This document shows positions 32,213 to 39,726 of a stretch of DNA of 47,909 nt, in pieces. Made by a program: the position numbers and the translations under genes. Source of the stretch: Streptomyces regalis (lineage in GTDB: Bacteria; Actinomycetota; Actinomycetes; Streptomycetales; Streptomycetaceae); the NCBI RefSeq assembly GCF_001509475.1, contig NZ_LLZG01000412.1:1-47909 (forward strand). Direction: 5' to 3'. Numbering within the stretch: the stretch's first letter is position 1; the number at the start of each line of letters is the position of its first letter. The notes under the pieces are model-generated. The model was not told the DNA's origin. It saw only the letters and a program-made list of their open reading frames with translations, and made no database searches.

Positions 32213-32776
32213 TCATGACAGGCGCCGTGCGGAGCGCAGCAGGTGGACGCCGGCGGCGGCCGGGAGCAGCAGGACGGCCAGGAGGACCGGGATGAATGCT
32301 CCGAGGCCGAAGTTCAGCGTGCCCGCGGGGACCACCCACTGCGACACGGCGAACAGCGGCGGCACGAGGGCGGCGGCCGTCGCGATCGCCTTGTCCCGGT
32401 TGCGCCACTGCGGCGCGGCCCACAGCCACCAGATCGCGCCGATCAGGGCGGGGCCGCCCAGCAGGGGTCCGAAGATGGTCAGGGGGCCGGTCACCGCCAG
32501 CAGCCCCAAGAGAGCGAGGGTGCGTCCTCGGCTCACCTGCGGGGTGGGGAGCTCGTCACCGAGTGCGGTTGCCGCGATGGTGCGCGGGTCGCCGAGGCGG
32601 GTGAGCACGGTGCGGATCCCGTCGTCGCCGGATGCGGACTCTTCCGCGAGTGTCACGGCGATGTGCTCCTCCAGGTCGGCCAGCAGCTCGTTGCGGCGTT
32701 CCGGGCTGAGTCCGGCCGTTTCACGCGCCACGGCGGCCAGGTAACTCTCCACCAGCGGGTGCTCGGTGATCGTCAC
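32213..32776 (-). CDS. HAAS/DUF1700-type membrane protein, partner of PadR
   Basis: 187 residues. The N-terminal third is a helical HAAS-type signalling domain (LVESYLAAVARETAGLSPER, then ELLADLEEHIAVTLAE and LTRLGDPRTIAATALGDEL), followed by three or four membrane segments. Such proteins accompany PadR regulators and probably modulate them or sense the membrane. It lies 12 nt after the PadR gene with a GGAGA ribosome site. Confidence 0.82.
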   Translation of the reverse strand: MTITEHPLVESYLAAVARETAGLSPERRNELLADLEEHIAVTLAEESASGDDGIRTVLTRLGDPRTIAATALGDELPTPQVSRGRTLALLGLLAVTGPLTIFGPLLGGPALIGAIWWLWAAPQWRNRDKAIATAAALVPPLFAVSQWVVPAGTLNFGLGAFIPVLLAVLLLPAAAGVHLLRSARRLS

Positions 32777-32788
32777 GGTGGTCTCCTG

Positions 32789-33142
32789 TCAGTCGGTGAT
32801 GAAGTGGTCGACCGCGTCACGGAAGTGCGGCCAGACGGCGGTGAACTCCTTCAGCGCCGCATGCCCCGACGGTGTCAACTCGTAGTAGCGCCGCGGGGGC
32901 CCGCTGGGGGACTCCTGCCAGCGGGTCTCGACCAGTCCGTCACGGCGCAACCGTGACAGCAAGGGGTAGATGGTCCCCTGGCTCGTGACCATGACGTTCA
33001 CCGCGCCGAGGGTTTCGAGCAGCTCCACGCCGTAGCGCGGACCCTCCCGCAAGATCGCAAGCACGCAGTACTCCAGCACTCCCTTGCGGAGCTGGCTCTC
33101 CGCCTTGCCTGCGACAGGCTTACCTGCGATGTCAGGTTCCAT
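32789..33142 (-). CDS. PadR-family transcriptional regulator
   Basis: 117 residues: LRKGVLEYCVLAILREGPRY, VTSQGTIYPLLSRLRRDGLV and YYELTPSGHAALKEF form the canonical PadR winged helix. ATG 33142 is taken as start; GTG 33151 is the alternative. No clear ribosome site; a TATAAC about 20 bp upstream suggests a short or absent leader. First gene of an operon with the HAAS membrane protein. Confidence 0.85.
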   Translation of the reverse strand: MEPDIAGKPVAGKAESQLRKGVLEYCVLAILREGPRYGVELLETLGAVNVMVTSQGTIYPLLSRLRRDGLVETRWQESPSGPPRRYYELTPSGHAALKEFTAVWPHFRDAVDHFITD

Positions 33143-33344
33143 GCATTGCACAGTACCTGGTTATATCGAGAAGTCCAAAGGTGATGTCGGCGCAACCGGG
33201 GTGCGGCCTCGGGCGTGCGACTCGGGCTGTACGGCACCGCGCTGACACGCCCCACCTCGCCACGCATGCCTCGTGGATCCCGGCCCACCCAGGCTGGTAG
33301 CCCGCGATACGGGACTTGGAGCCGACAGCACAGTTACCCGCCGG
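33143..33344. other. Gap with no gene seen
   Basis: Region upstream of the PadR gene. Beyond the likely promoter (TATAAC, minus strand) I see no gene or repeat. Confidence 0.4.
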
Positions 33345-33652
33345 AGTGCGCCTGGTGGCGGAACCGGGCCCGCGCGTCTGTGCGGCCCCCGCGGAGGCCG
33401 CGGCCGCGGGCGACATCGTGGGTGACCATCCCGCCGCATGCCTACCGCATGCCTACCGCACGGTTCCGCCGAGCCGTTGCTCAACGCGATGAGCAACATC
33501 CTCTACGTCCACTTCGGCAACCTGAGCCGACTCAGCGGCCATCCCGCCCCGTCGGCCCTCGCCGGCGTTGGTGACGACACGGACGCCAAGAAGATCGCCG
33601 CCGAGTTCCTGGACTCGATCGGCTGCGACGCCCTGGACACCGGCGCCTCCTC
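33345..33652 (+). pseudogene. F420-dependent NADP oxidoreductase-like gene remnant
   Basis: EAAAAGDIV and, after frame changes, YRTVP resemble the N-terminal Rossmann part. MSNILYVHFGNLSRLSGHP, then APSALAGVGDDTDAKKIAAE and FLDSIGCDALDTG match the C-terminal part of NADP/F420 oxidoreductases (VKAFNNI...GDDxDAKxxAxEFLDSIGYDxLDxG). The middle is deleted and an 11-bp tandem duplication (CATGCCTACCG twice, 33437-33458) disturbs the frame. The end at about 33650 is fused to the tail of a mer-type gene on the other strand. Confidence 0.65.
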
Positions 33653-33848
33653 TCCGAGGCCGGCGAGCACAGCCAGGACGGCGGCGACGGTGGGCAGTCA
33701 GCCGGCCACTGCCCCGGCACCGACCCCGACGACGCCCGCCGTGACCAGGACGGGCAACGCGCAGCACGCCACACAGGCCAGAGCGGCCAGGCCGGCGAGC
33801 GCCTTCGCCATCTTGCGGGGGCTCGGCTCAGCAGCACGGTCCGGCATG
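33653..33848 (-). pseudogene. Mercury-transport-like small membrane protein, truncated
   Basis: From ATG 33848 (inside the end of merR) or ATG 33812 the protein reads MAKALAGLAALACVACCALP, then VLVTAGVVGVGAGAVAG and a stop. The frame then goes on LPTVAAVLAVLAGLGE before being cut by the oxidoreductase remnant. The vicinal Cys pair in a membrane span (CVACCALP) is typical of MerT/MerC/MerF-type transporters. An internal stop and a missing C-terminus make it non-functional. Confidence 0.6.
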
Positions 33849-34274
33849 GCGCTTCTCCCCGGCGAGATCGGTGAACGGGATGGGGCAGCAGGCGCTTTCG
33901 GCGCAGACGGTCAGGTCGTCGCAGCCCGCCTCGACCGCCTCGGCCAGGGCGGTGCGGATGGTGGTCAGGTCGGCGATCTTCGCGTCGACCTCGGCGAGCT
34001 TGGCCGCGGCGCGCTCCTGCAGCCCCGCGACGGGACGTCCGTGGCGGTGGCGGCCGGCCTCCAGCAGCTCGGCGACCTCCTCCAGCGTGAACCCGAGCCG
34101 CTGGGCGGCCTTGATGACCCGCAGCACGGTCACCACGTCCTCGCCGTACAGGCGGTGACCCCCAGGGCTGCGCTCCGGCTGGGCCAGCAGACCGCGCCGC
34201 TCGTAGTAGCGGAGAGTCTGGATGTTCACCCCGGCCTGCTCGGCGACCTGCCCGCTCCGCAGGCCCGCACTCAC
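33828..34274 (-). CDS. MerR-family heavy-metal regulator
   Basis: 148 residues. HTH: LRSGQVAEQAGVNIQTLRYY, then ERRGLLAQPERSPGGHRLYG. The dimer helix is followed by a Cys-rich end: Cys118 (AGCDD), Cys124, Cys129-Cys130 and two terminal Cys. In Tn501-type MerR a Cys82 is also a Hg ligand; the matching stretch here is LLEAGRHRHGR, with His instead of Cys, so metal choice is uncertain. GTG 34274 overlaps the upstream gene stop (GTGA). It should act on the perfect dyad at 34659-34680. Confidence 0.85.
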   Translation of the reverse strand: MSAGLRSGQVAEQAGVNIQTLRYYERRGLLAQPERSPGGHRLYGEDVVTVLRVIKAAQRLGFTLEEVAELLEAGRHRHGRPVAGLQERAAAKLAEVDAKIADLTTIRTALAEAVEAGCDDLTVCAESACCPIPFTDLAGEKRHAGPCC

Positions 34275-34606
34275 CGCGACTCCCCGGCAGCCCCGGTCCG
34301 GGCAGCGATGGCCTCCAGCACCGTCTCGTGCGCCGCGTCCACGGAGATGTCCAGCTGGACCCGGCCCCTGCCCGGGGTGACCTCGAAGGTGAAGAACGAG
34401 CAGCACCCGCTCTCCCTCCGCACCAGCTCACGGACCCGGTCCTGCACACCTGATCCGTCGGCCAGGTGCAGGCACAGACGGAGCGGCCCTGGCCAGGCCA
34501 GCGCGATCAGCCGCTCGGCGAACAGCGCATCCCACTGCGCGAGCTGCAGGCGCCGCTCCTCGGTGGGCAGTGTGCAGGACTGCGGCACCCACGCCACCTC
34601 GTTCAT
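34271..34606 (-). CDS. Small Cys-containing protein of the mer-type operon
   Basis: 111 residues. Starts MNEVAWVPQSCTLPTEERRL, then QLAQWDALFAERLIALAWPG; later RRESGCCSFFTFEVTPGRGR carries a CC pair that could bind metal. I know this type only as a hypothetical protein of actinobacterial metal operons. ATG 34606 with GGGAG upstream. First gene after the MerR-type promoter, coupled to merR by a GTGA overlap. Confidence 0.7.
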   Translation of the reverse strand: MNEVAWVPQSCTLPTEERRLQLAQWDALFAERLIALAWPGPLRLCLHLADGSGVQDRVRELVRRESGCCSFFTFEVTPGRGRVQLDISVDAAHETVLEAIAARTGAAGESR

Positions 34607-34658
34607 CGCGCTCACTCCCGTCATCACGTCCCCGCATCCGGCGACACAACCGACGGTA

Positions 34659-34680
34659 AACCTGTACCTGGGTACAGGTT
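34659..34680. promoter_or_regulatory. MerR-type operator/promoter
   Basis: Perfect dyad: AACCTGTACC (34659-34668) and GGTACAGGTT (34671-34680), 2-nt spacer. On the minus strand it lies between TTGCAA (-35) and TTACCG (-10-like) with 19-bp spacing, the over-long spacer that MerR activators correct by DNA distortion. It drives the 34606-33828 operon. Confidence 0.85.
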
Positions 34681-34763
34681 GCAAGCCCAGGCAGCCGCCC
34701 GAGTGTCTCAGCCCGTCGGCCGGCTCCGTGCTGCCGTGGGTGAACCCGCCATACGCCGGTTGG

Positions 34764-35495
34764 TCAGCTGCAGCAGTCGCATCCGGGGCGGCAACCGCAC
34801 GCGTCCGCCTCGGTGTTGGCCGACGGTGCCCCCGAAGGGGCAGTTGGAGCGCAGCAGCCTTCACCACGCCAGGCGTCGCGCCCTTCCTTGACGGCGATCG
34901 CGGCGATGACGAGGGCGGCGACGGGGTCGGCCCAGGACCAGCCGAGGGTGGCGTTGAGGACAAGGCCGGCCAGGAGCACGGCGGAGAGATAGGTGCACAG
35001 CAGGGTCTGCTTGGAATCGGCCACCGCGGAGGCGGAGCCTAGTTCGCGGCCGGCGCGGCGCTGGGCAGCGGAGAGGAAGGGCATCACGGCCAGTGACAGG
35101 GCGGCGAGCACGATGCCGGGGATGGAGCGTTCCGCCTCTCCGGTGCCGGTGAGGGCGCGGACGGCGTCGATGGTGACGTACGCGGCCAGGGTGAAGAACG
35201 AGAAGGCGATGATCCGCAGGGTGGTCTTCTCGCGGGCCTCGCGTACGGCGTGGTCGCGGGCGGAGAACTGCCAGGCGACCGCGGCGGCGGAGGAGACCTC
35301 GATGACGGAGTCCAGGCCGAAGCCGATCAGCGCGGTGGAGGAGGCGAGGGTCCCGGCGGTGATCGCGACGATCGCCTCGACGACGTTGTAGGTGATGGTC
35401 GCGGTGACCAGCAGGCGTATTCGGCGGGCGAGTGCGTCGCGTCGGGCTGGGGGCGGGCCGAGGGAGATCGATATCCCGGATGTCTCGGAGGCCAT
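34764..35495 (-). CDS. Cation-efflux (CDF-like) membrane transporter with Cys-rich tail
   Basis: 243 residues, six membrane segments. Metal-site signatures: FGLDSVIEVSSA in the second span and VADSKQTLLCTYLSAVLLAG in the fifth. The usual long cytoplasmic domain is absent, and the C-terminus ends in a short Cys-rich tail (GEGCCAPT, then ACGCRPGCDCCS) likely to bind soft metals. ATG 35495 overlaps the CmtR-type gene stop by 1 bp. Predicted to export Cd/Pb/Zn-type ions under control of that regulator. Confidence 0.82.
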   Translation of the reverse strand: MASETSGISISLGPPPARRDALARRIRLLVTATITYNVVEAIVAITAGTLASSTALIGFGLDSVIEVSSAAAVAWQFSARDHAVREAREKTTLRIIAFSFFTLAAYVTIDAVRALTGTGEAERSIPGIVLAALSLAVMPFLSAAQRRAGRELGSASAVADSKQTLLCTYLSAVLLAGLVLNATLGWSWADPVAALVIAAIAVKEGRDAWRGEGCCAPTAPSGAPSANTEADACGCRPGCDCCS

Positions 35496-35845
35496 CAACA
35501 GCAGCCTTTCTCCGCGGTGTCGGCACACGTCTTGTCCGCTTCGACTGCGACCACGGCGGTGCGCAGGTCGTCCAGGGCGTGGCCGAGGCGTTCGTCGGCC
35601 AGTTCGTACCGGGTGCGGCGTCCGTCGGGGACGGTGACGACGAGGCCGCAGTCCCGAAGGCACGCCAGGTGGTTCGACAGTCGGGTGCGGGAGACCCCGA
35701 GCTCGTCGGCGAGGTCCGCGGGGTAGGCGGGGGCTTCGCGGAGCGCGAGCAGGATGCGGCAGCGGATGGGGTCGGCGAGCGCGCGGCCGAACCGGACCAG
35801 GACCTCGATGTCAGGGGCGAGAGTCAGCACACCTTCACGGTACAC
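35495..35845 (-). CDS. cmtR: CmtR-like ArsR-family Cd/Pb sensor
   Basis: 116 residues closely following M. tuberculosis CmtR: FGRALADPIRCRILLALREA, then SRTRLSNHLACLRDCGLVVT. Cys62 and Cys66 (ACLRDC) and Cys107 (DKTC) match CmtR Cys57, Cys61 and Cys102, the Cd/Pb ligands. GTG 35845 is used; GTG 35827 is possible. A perfect 14-bp palindrome lies 5 bp upstream. First gene of the operon with the CDF transporter. Confidence 0.87.
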   Translation of the reverse strand: MYREGVLTLAPDIEVLVRFGRALADPIRCRILLALREAPAYPADLADELGVSRTRLSNHLACLRDCGLVVTVPDGRRTRYELADERLGHALDDLRTAVVAVEADKTCADTAEKGCC

Positions 35846-35849
35846 AGAA

Positions 35850-35863
35850 TCCTGAATTCAGGA
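35850..35863. promoter_or_regulatory. CmtR-type operator palindrome
   Basis: TCCTGAATTCAGGA, a perfect 14-bp palindrome immediately upstream of the cmtR start, ideally placed to block transcription until metal releases the repressor. Confidence 0.75.
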
Positions 35864-36062
35864 AAGCGTGGACTGCCCTTGGTTACAGTTCCGGCGGGAC
35901 GCCGGGTCATGTCACCAAGCCGCCCTTCGCGTACGTGACTTGCTCGCTATTTGCCGGCCATGTGGCGCGGTTGGCCTCGACTTGGGGCACGCGAAGGGTA
36001 CGAACCCCTCAAAATGGTCTAGACAGCAAGCGAACCTCAGGCTACTGACCTGGGGCTTCTCT
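35864..36062. other. Intergenic region leading into relic e
   Basis: No gene. CAAGCCGCCCTTCGCGTACG (35919 onward) repeats the hairpin-like segment found near 14026. CTCAGG and CCTGGG (36036-36055) form a weaker version of the tRNA-flank hairpin seen at relic b. Confidence 0.5.
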
Positions 36063-36107
36063 CTGGAGCGGGTGACGAGAATCGAACTCGCGCTCTCAGC
36101 TTGGGAA
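36063..36107 (-). repeat. tRNA-Gly 3'-half relic e (att-like)
   Basis: Minus strand CTTCCCAAGCTGAGAGC, then GCGAGTTCGATTCTCGTCAC and CCGCTCC. The sequence 5' of the anticodon loop does not pair with the acceptor side, so it is not an intact tRNA. It lacks the 87-nt arm seen at a, b and c. Confidence 0.75.
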
Positions 36108-36273
36108 GCTAAGGTGATCTTAGGCTGATTACCCGGCTGACCTGCGGCGGAGTGGCGCCGGTGTGGGGCCGGTCGCCGGCTGAGTCCCCGGTGTTCCCCG
36201 TAGCTCCGCGCGCTCGGACCCGTCTGGGCGGCTTGGGCGTGCGGCCGTACTCAGCCTCACTCACTGTGTGGGT
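36108..36273. other. Upstream region of the TTA-containing gene
   Basis: No gene or repeat seen; includes the presumed promoter of the next gene. Confidence 0.35.
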
Positions 36274-36732
36274 ATGTCGGCGTTGGAGTGGCTCGGGGCT
36301 GCGGGCGGGCTCGTAGGAGCCGTCGGTGGTCCGGCCGGCCTGTGGGCAGCGGTCCAGTTACACCAAGATCGAGCGCGCAGAGAGCCGCAAGAGCAACTCG
36401 CGAAGCTTCGCGATCACGTCCTTAAACTGCGCCGTATCGGTCAGGACGCGGCCGATGACTATCGGAATCGCGCTTGGTGGACGGGGGCGAACGGCCTGGA
36501 GTCAAGGAACTGCATCAAAGAAATGCGCCCGTACGTCGCGAGGGAGTGGCCACAGCTTGAGGCTCTTCTTGTGGAGATCTGCACGGCGTACGACCAAGCA
36601 TCCACGACGTTCCACCAGCCGCGCGCCGATCCCGATGCTCGGGCCCGAGCCGCAGCCAAACAGGCTCGCCATGCCAATGTCCTCACCGAGAAGGCAAATG
36701 ACTTAGCCACCAAGATTCACGATCTGGGCTGA
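36274..36732 (+). CDS. Hypothetical protein with N-terminal membrane anchor and TTA codons
   Basis: 152 residues. A Gly/Ala-rich hydrophobic segment (residues about 5-28) is followed by a charged helical region, probably coiled-coil. Base composition is lower in GC than the neighbours and two TTA leucine codons (36358 and 36703) would need the rare bldA tRNA. ATG 36274 is chosen over GTG 36268. No ribosome site of note. Family unknown; it resembles small phage- or island-borne membrane-anchored proteins. Confidence 0.65.
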   Translation: MSALEWLGAAGGLVGAVGGPAGLWAAVQLHQDRARREPQEQLAKLRDHVLKLRRIGQDAADDYRNRAWWTGANGLESRNCIKEMRPYVAREWPQLEALLVEICTAYDQASTTFHQPRADPDARARAAAKQARHANVLTEKANDLATKIHDLG

Positions 36733-36865
36733 GAACGCTCTGCCGTGAGGCGGGTTCCCCGCCAGGTTCGGACTTGCGCACACGGCTCCGGAGAGCTCTT
36801 CGGTCCCAGGCGAAGCGGCTGGTGACAGCCTCGCCTGAGCGTGGGCAGGTCGGGCCTGTCCACAG

Positions 36866-37045
36866 ATGGTCCACGGCTTGCTGACCACCGCTTTAGAAGT
36901 TCGAGCCGAGCTCGCTTCAGCTGCTGTCGTCGACTGGTGCGATGGTCGGACAGGGACGCTGGTGTACGCCCGTCCGGCGTCGTTGGTGTCAGCCGTGGAT
37001 GTCAGAAGCCTTCTGATCCGCCTGCTGTACAACGACCGGAGGTGA
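36866..37045 (+). CDS. Possible 59-residue protein with a TTA codon
   Basis: ATG 36866 to TGA 37043-37045. The translation MVHGLLTTALEVRAELASAA, then VVDWCDGRTGTLVYARPASL and VSAVDVRSLLIRLLYNDRR looks protein-like and has one TTA codon (36893). No ribosome site or homologue known. It could instead be the end of a truncated gene. Confidence 0.3.
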   Translation: MVHGLLTTALEVRAELASAAVVDWCDGRTGTLVYARPASLVSAVDVRSLLIRLLYNDRR

Positions 37046-37075
37046 CCAGCCCACGGGCAGCTTGCTATGTCACGC

Positions 37076-37489
37076 TCAGCCCCCGTCAGGCCAGCCGCCG
37101 GGTCCGTCTGTGCGGATGAGGATCCCGGGGGAGTCCGGATCAACCTCACCCGTGAAGGGGCTCGGCCAGAACGCCCGGCGGGTGCGCGGCAGAGGTATCT
37201 CCACGAGTCGGCCGTCGTGGATCATCCACAGGCCAAAGCACTCATCCTCCTCGTCGTGAACCAGCACCTGTACTGAGTGCGGTGATTTCCAGGGCAACGA
37301 TTCAAGGTGTTCCAGCAGTCCGATCCATCTGGACCGCCGCACGAACTCAATGGCCCAGCCGCCGAACATGCCATGTCCGATATCGGTGAAACATCCTGAC
37401 CACTCTCGACTGTCGTCTGGCCGGGTCAGCGGCTCCATGGTCTCTTCTTCGTTGCTGGCCAGCACGATGACTTCGGCAAATCTGCTCAT
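37076..37489 (-). CDS. Hypothetical acidic protein, immunity-protein-like size
   Basis: 137 residues from ATG 37489: MSRFAEVIVLASNEEETMEP, a cysteine- and tryptophan-containing middle (SGCFTDIGHGMFGGWAIEFV), and an acidic patch VHDEEDECFGLW. Soluble, no signal or membrane span. Single-domain acidic proteins of this size in accessory regions are often immunity proteins, but no toxin lies beside it; that is only a guess. An in-frame TTG at 37525 would extend it. Confidence 0.55.
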   Translation of the reverse strand: MSRFAEVIVLASNEEETMEPLTRPDDSREWSGCFTDIGHGMFGGWAIEFVRRSRWIGLLEHLESLPWKSPHSVQVLVHDEEDECFGLWMIHDGRLVEIPLPRTRRAFWPSPFTGEVDPDSPGILIRTDGPGGWPDGG

Positions 37490-38277
37490 GAGGGAGTATC
37501 GCCAGCCGTTGGGAAGGGATGGCAACCAAGTTCTTGCCTGGGCCTACCTGAGTGACGCCTGGTGGTGCTGTCGTATGCGAGGTCAGCGGAGTCTCAATGA
37601 CCGAGTCATGCCAGCGGGGCGCTGGGACATGGTGGTTTTGAGGTCTCCTGACCCTGCTGGCGCAACAGACTGGGGGCGAAGACGGTTGGCGCCGGACCGG
37701 AGGCGCTGCAACTCCTTGTATCGCCCTTCAAGCTGGCCTTGCTGTGGCACGCTCCAGAGCATGAGTGAGTGGGGGATTGCGTTGATCGCTGCTGGGTCGG
37801 CGATCGCGGGCAGCATGGTTACTGGGGGGCTGACACGTAGCGCAGGTCTGCGTCAGGCAGAGGCAGCTAGGCATGCAGGCGAGCGGCAACCAGCCGGGCA
37901 TGCTGGGTACGATCTCGCCGCCGGCAGTCACCCGCAGGTCGACAGCTTGGAGGTCAAGGGGGAGAAGGCCAGTCCGGACGGGTTCGGCGGCGTGGTTCGG
38001 AAGGAGCACGGGATCCGAGGTGAGCGTGGCGAGCGTCGGCTCCGGAAGCGACCAGGCCGAGGGCATGGCCGATCTCTCCCTCTGCGGGGTGGGGGCGGTG
38101 CGCCACCTGAGGGCGACCCTGGGGTGGCCCCCCGAGGAACTGGCGCATCCTCACCGAGCTCCGCCTGCCAGTCGGCCAGGACCACAGCCGAAGCCCGCAA
38201 GGGCGATCCCCTTGCGGGCTGGGCAGGCCGTCCAGGCCGGGATGGGACATGAAAAACCGAGCCACCCCGACCGGACC
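37490..38277. other. Region with one truncated N-terminal fragment
   Basis: From ATG 37761 the plus strand reads MSEWGIALIAAGSAIAGSMV, then TGGLTRSAGLRQAEAARHAG and a few more residues. This is the start of a small membrane-anchored protein family found in actinobacterial islands, after which homology ends (about 37900). The remaining frames look like noise. Confidence 0.45.
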
Positions 38278-39587
38278 TCACCGGATGTACTTGGCGGGCT
38301 TGGTGGCCGTGTTGAGCAGATACTCCAGGGGGCCGCGGCGGAAGAAGCGGGACCAGATCGCGGCGAACACGATTGCCCCGAGGATGTACGTGAGCACGGG
38401 CACCCAGGACTTCGTGGTGCCGGCGCCGGAAGCGGGCCACGCGGACTGTGCGAGGAAGTGGCCGACGTAGGCGGTCAGGGACATGGTGCCCACGGCGATG
38501 ACCGGTTTCGCCAGGCGGCGCAGTCGCGGCAGACGGTCCATCAGCACCGTCGCGCCCACGATCACGAGGATCGCGACGCCCACGCTGCCGAGGATGTCGA
38601 ACGTGGTGCCGGTGTGCGGCCCGGCACCCAGCAGGTCCGAGGCCGACGACACGAGCTGCTCGCCGGACCCGCTGCCACTCGACCCCGCCCCGGAGCCACC
38701 GGACCACGAACCGGAACCGCCGGACCACGACCCGGAGCCGCTGGACGACCCCCCGATCCCGCCGAACACCGCGTCCTTGCCCGCAAGCAGCAGGGACAGG
38801 CCGTACGCAGCCACAGGGACAGGCCGTACGCAGCCACGGTGAGGGCGGCGCCGAGAGCGGCAAGGCGCCGCTGGACGGCGGGGGCGGACAGGTCGAGGCG
38901 GGCCAGCGCCATGCCGGCGATCAGGAACGGCATCCACGTGATCGTCGGATAGAGGCCCGTGAGCAGCAGATCGACGACTCCCACGTCGTTGAGCTTCTCG
39001 AGCGGGTCGTAGGCGTTGATGCTCTGCAGGACGGACCCGCTCAGCCACATCTTCAGGACGAACGCCAGCTGCGGCGTGACGAGCGCGAGCCCTGCAGCGA
39101 TGATCGCCAGAGTCCTGGCGGACAGCCGCAGCAGGGGCAGGGCGAGGAGGAAGTAGACGCCGTAGAAGCCGAGGATGATGACGTCCCCGTACTCGATCGC
39201 CAGCACGCTGCCCAGCGCCAGCAGGATCACGGCGCGGATCGCGATCCGGGCCTTCGCCTGGCGGCCGGCGAGGCCGGTCTTCGGCTCACGGCGGCCTGCG
39301 ATCAGCATCAGTGAGAACCCGGCGAGGGTGGCGAACAGGACCGACGAGTGACCGTCGGCCAGGAACCGGACCCACGTACCGAAGCCGCTCGTGTTCCCCA
39401 GCATCGGGCCGATGTGCACGATGTACATGCCGAACACCGCCAGCGCGCGGGCCAGATCCACCCCGACCAGACGTCCCATCGAGGGACTGCTCGAGACCTT
39501 CCCGGCGGACCCGGGCGAGGTCGCGGGCCGTGGAGGCGAGTTCTCCTGCGGAGCCGAAGTCTCCTGCGGCGGCTGTATCTGTGTCAT
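38278..39587 (-). pseudogene. DUF418/acyltransferase-like membrane protein, frameshifted by 23-bp tandem duplication
   Basis: From ATG 39587 the protein starts with a Pro-rich cytoplasmic leader, then RLVGVDLARALAVFGMYIVH, the first span typical of DUF418/HGSNAT-type membrane acyltransferases, and continues through about six spans to LTVAAYGLSL. There the unit AGGGACAGGCCGTACGCAGC-CAC is exactly duplicated (38792-38814 and 38815-38837), shifting the frame. The rest (LLLAGKDAVFGGIGG, a Gly/Ser/Trp-rich low-complexity loop, three more spans and RRGPLEYLLN) is intact in the other frame to 38278. Removing one copy would restore a protein of about 430 residues. Confidence 0.85.
38792..38837. repeat. 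Exact 23-bp tandem duplication
   Basis: Two identical, adjacent 23-bp copies inside the DUF418-type gene. 23 is not a multiple of 3, so the duplication alone explains the frameshift. Confidence 0.95.
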
Positions 39588-39726
39588 ACGAACAATCTCG
39601 GCGTGCCGTCAGGAGGCGGACCATCCGGCAGGCTTCGGTGACACCCCCGCCGACCGGCCGGGACCACCCCGCCGACCGGCGGACCAGCACCCCGGCCGGG
39701 TCAGCGGGCCTGGACGGCCCACCGTC

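Noticed and set aside
36063..36145. Possible complete tRNA-Gly at relic e
   Set aside because: The 5' side (CCGGGTAATCAGCC...) does not pair with the acceptor end and no D-arm forms; only the 3' half is tRNA-like.
38678..38760. Repetitive Gly/Ser/Trp coding stretch as a possible CRISPR-like or minisatellite array
   Set aside because: It is a short in-frame low-complexity loop (GSGSWSGGSGSWSGG) of the DUF418-type protein, with no spacer structure.
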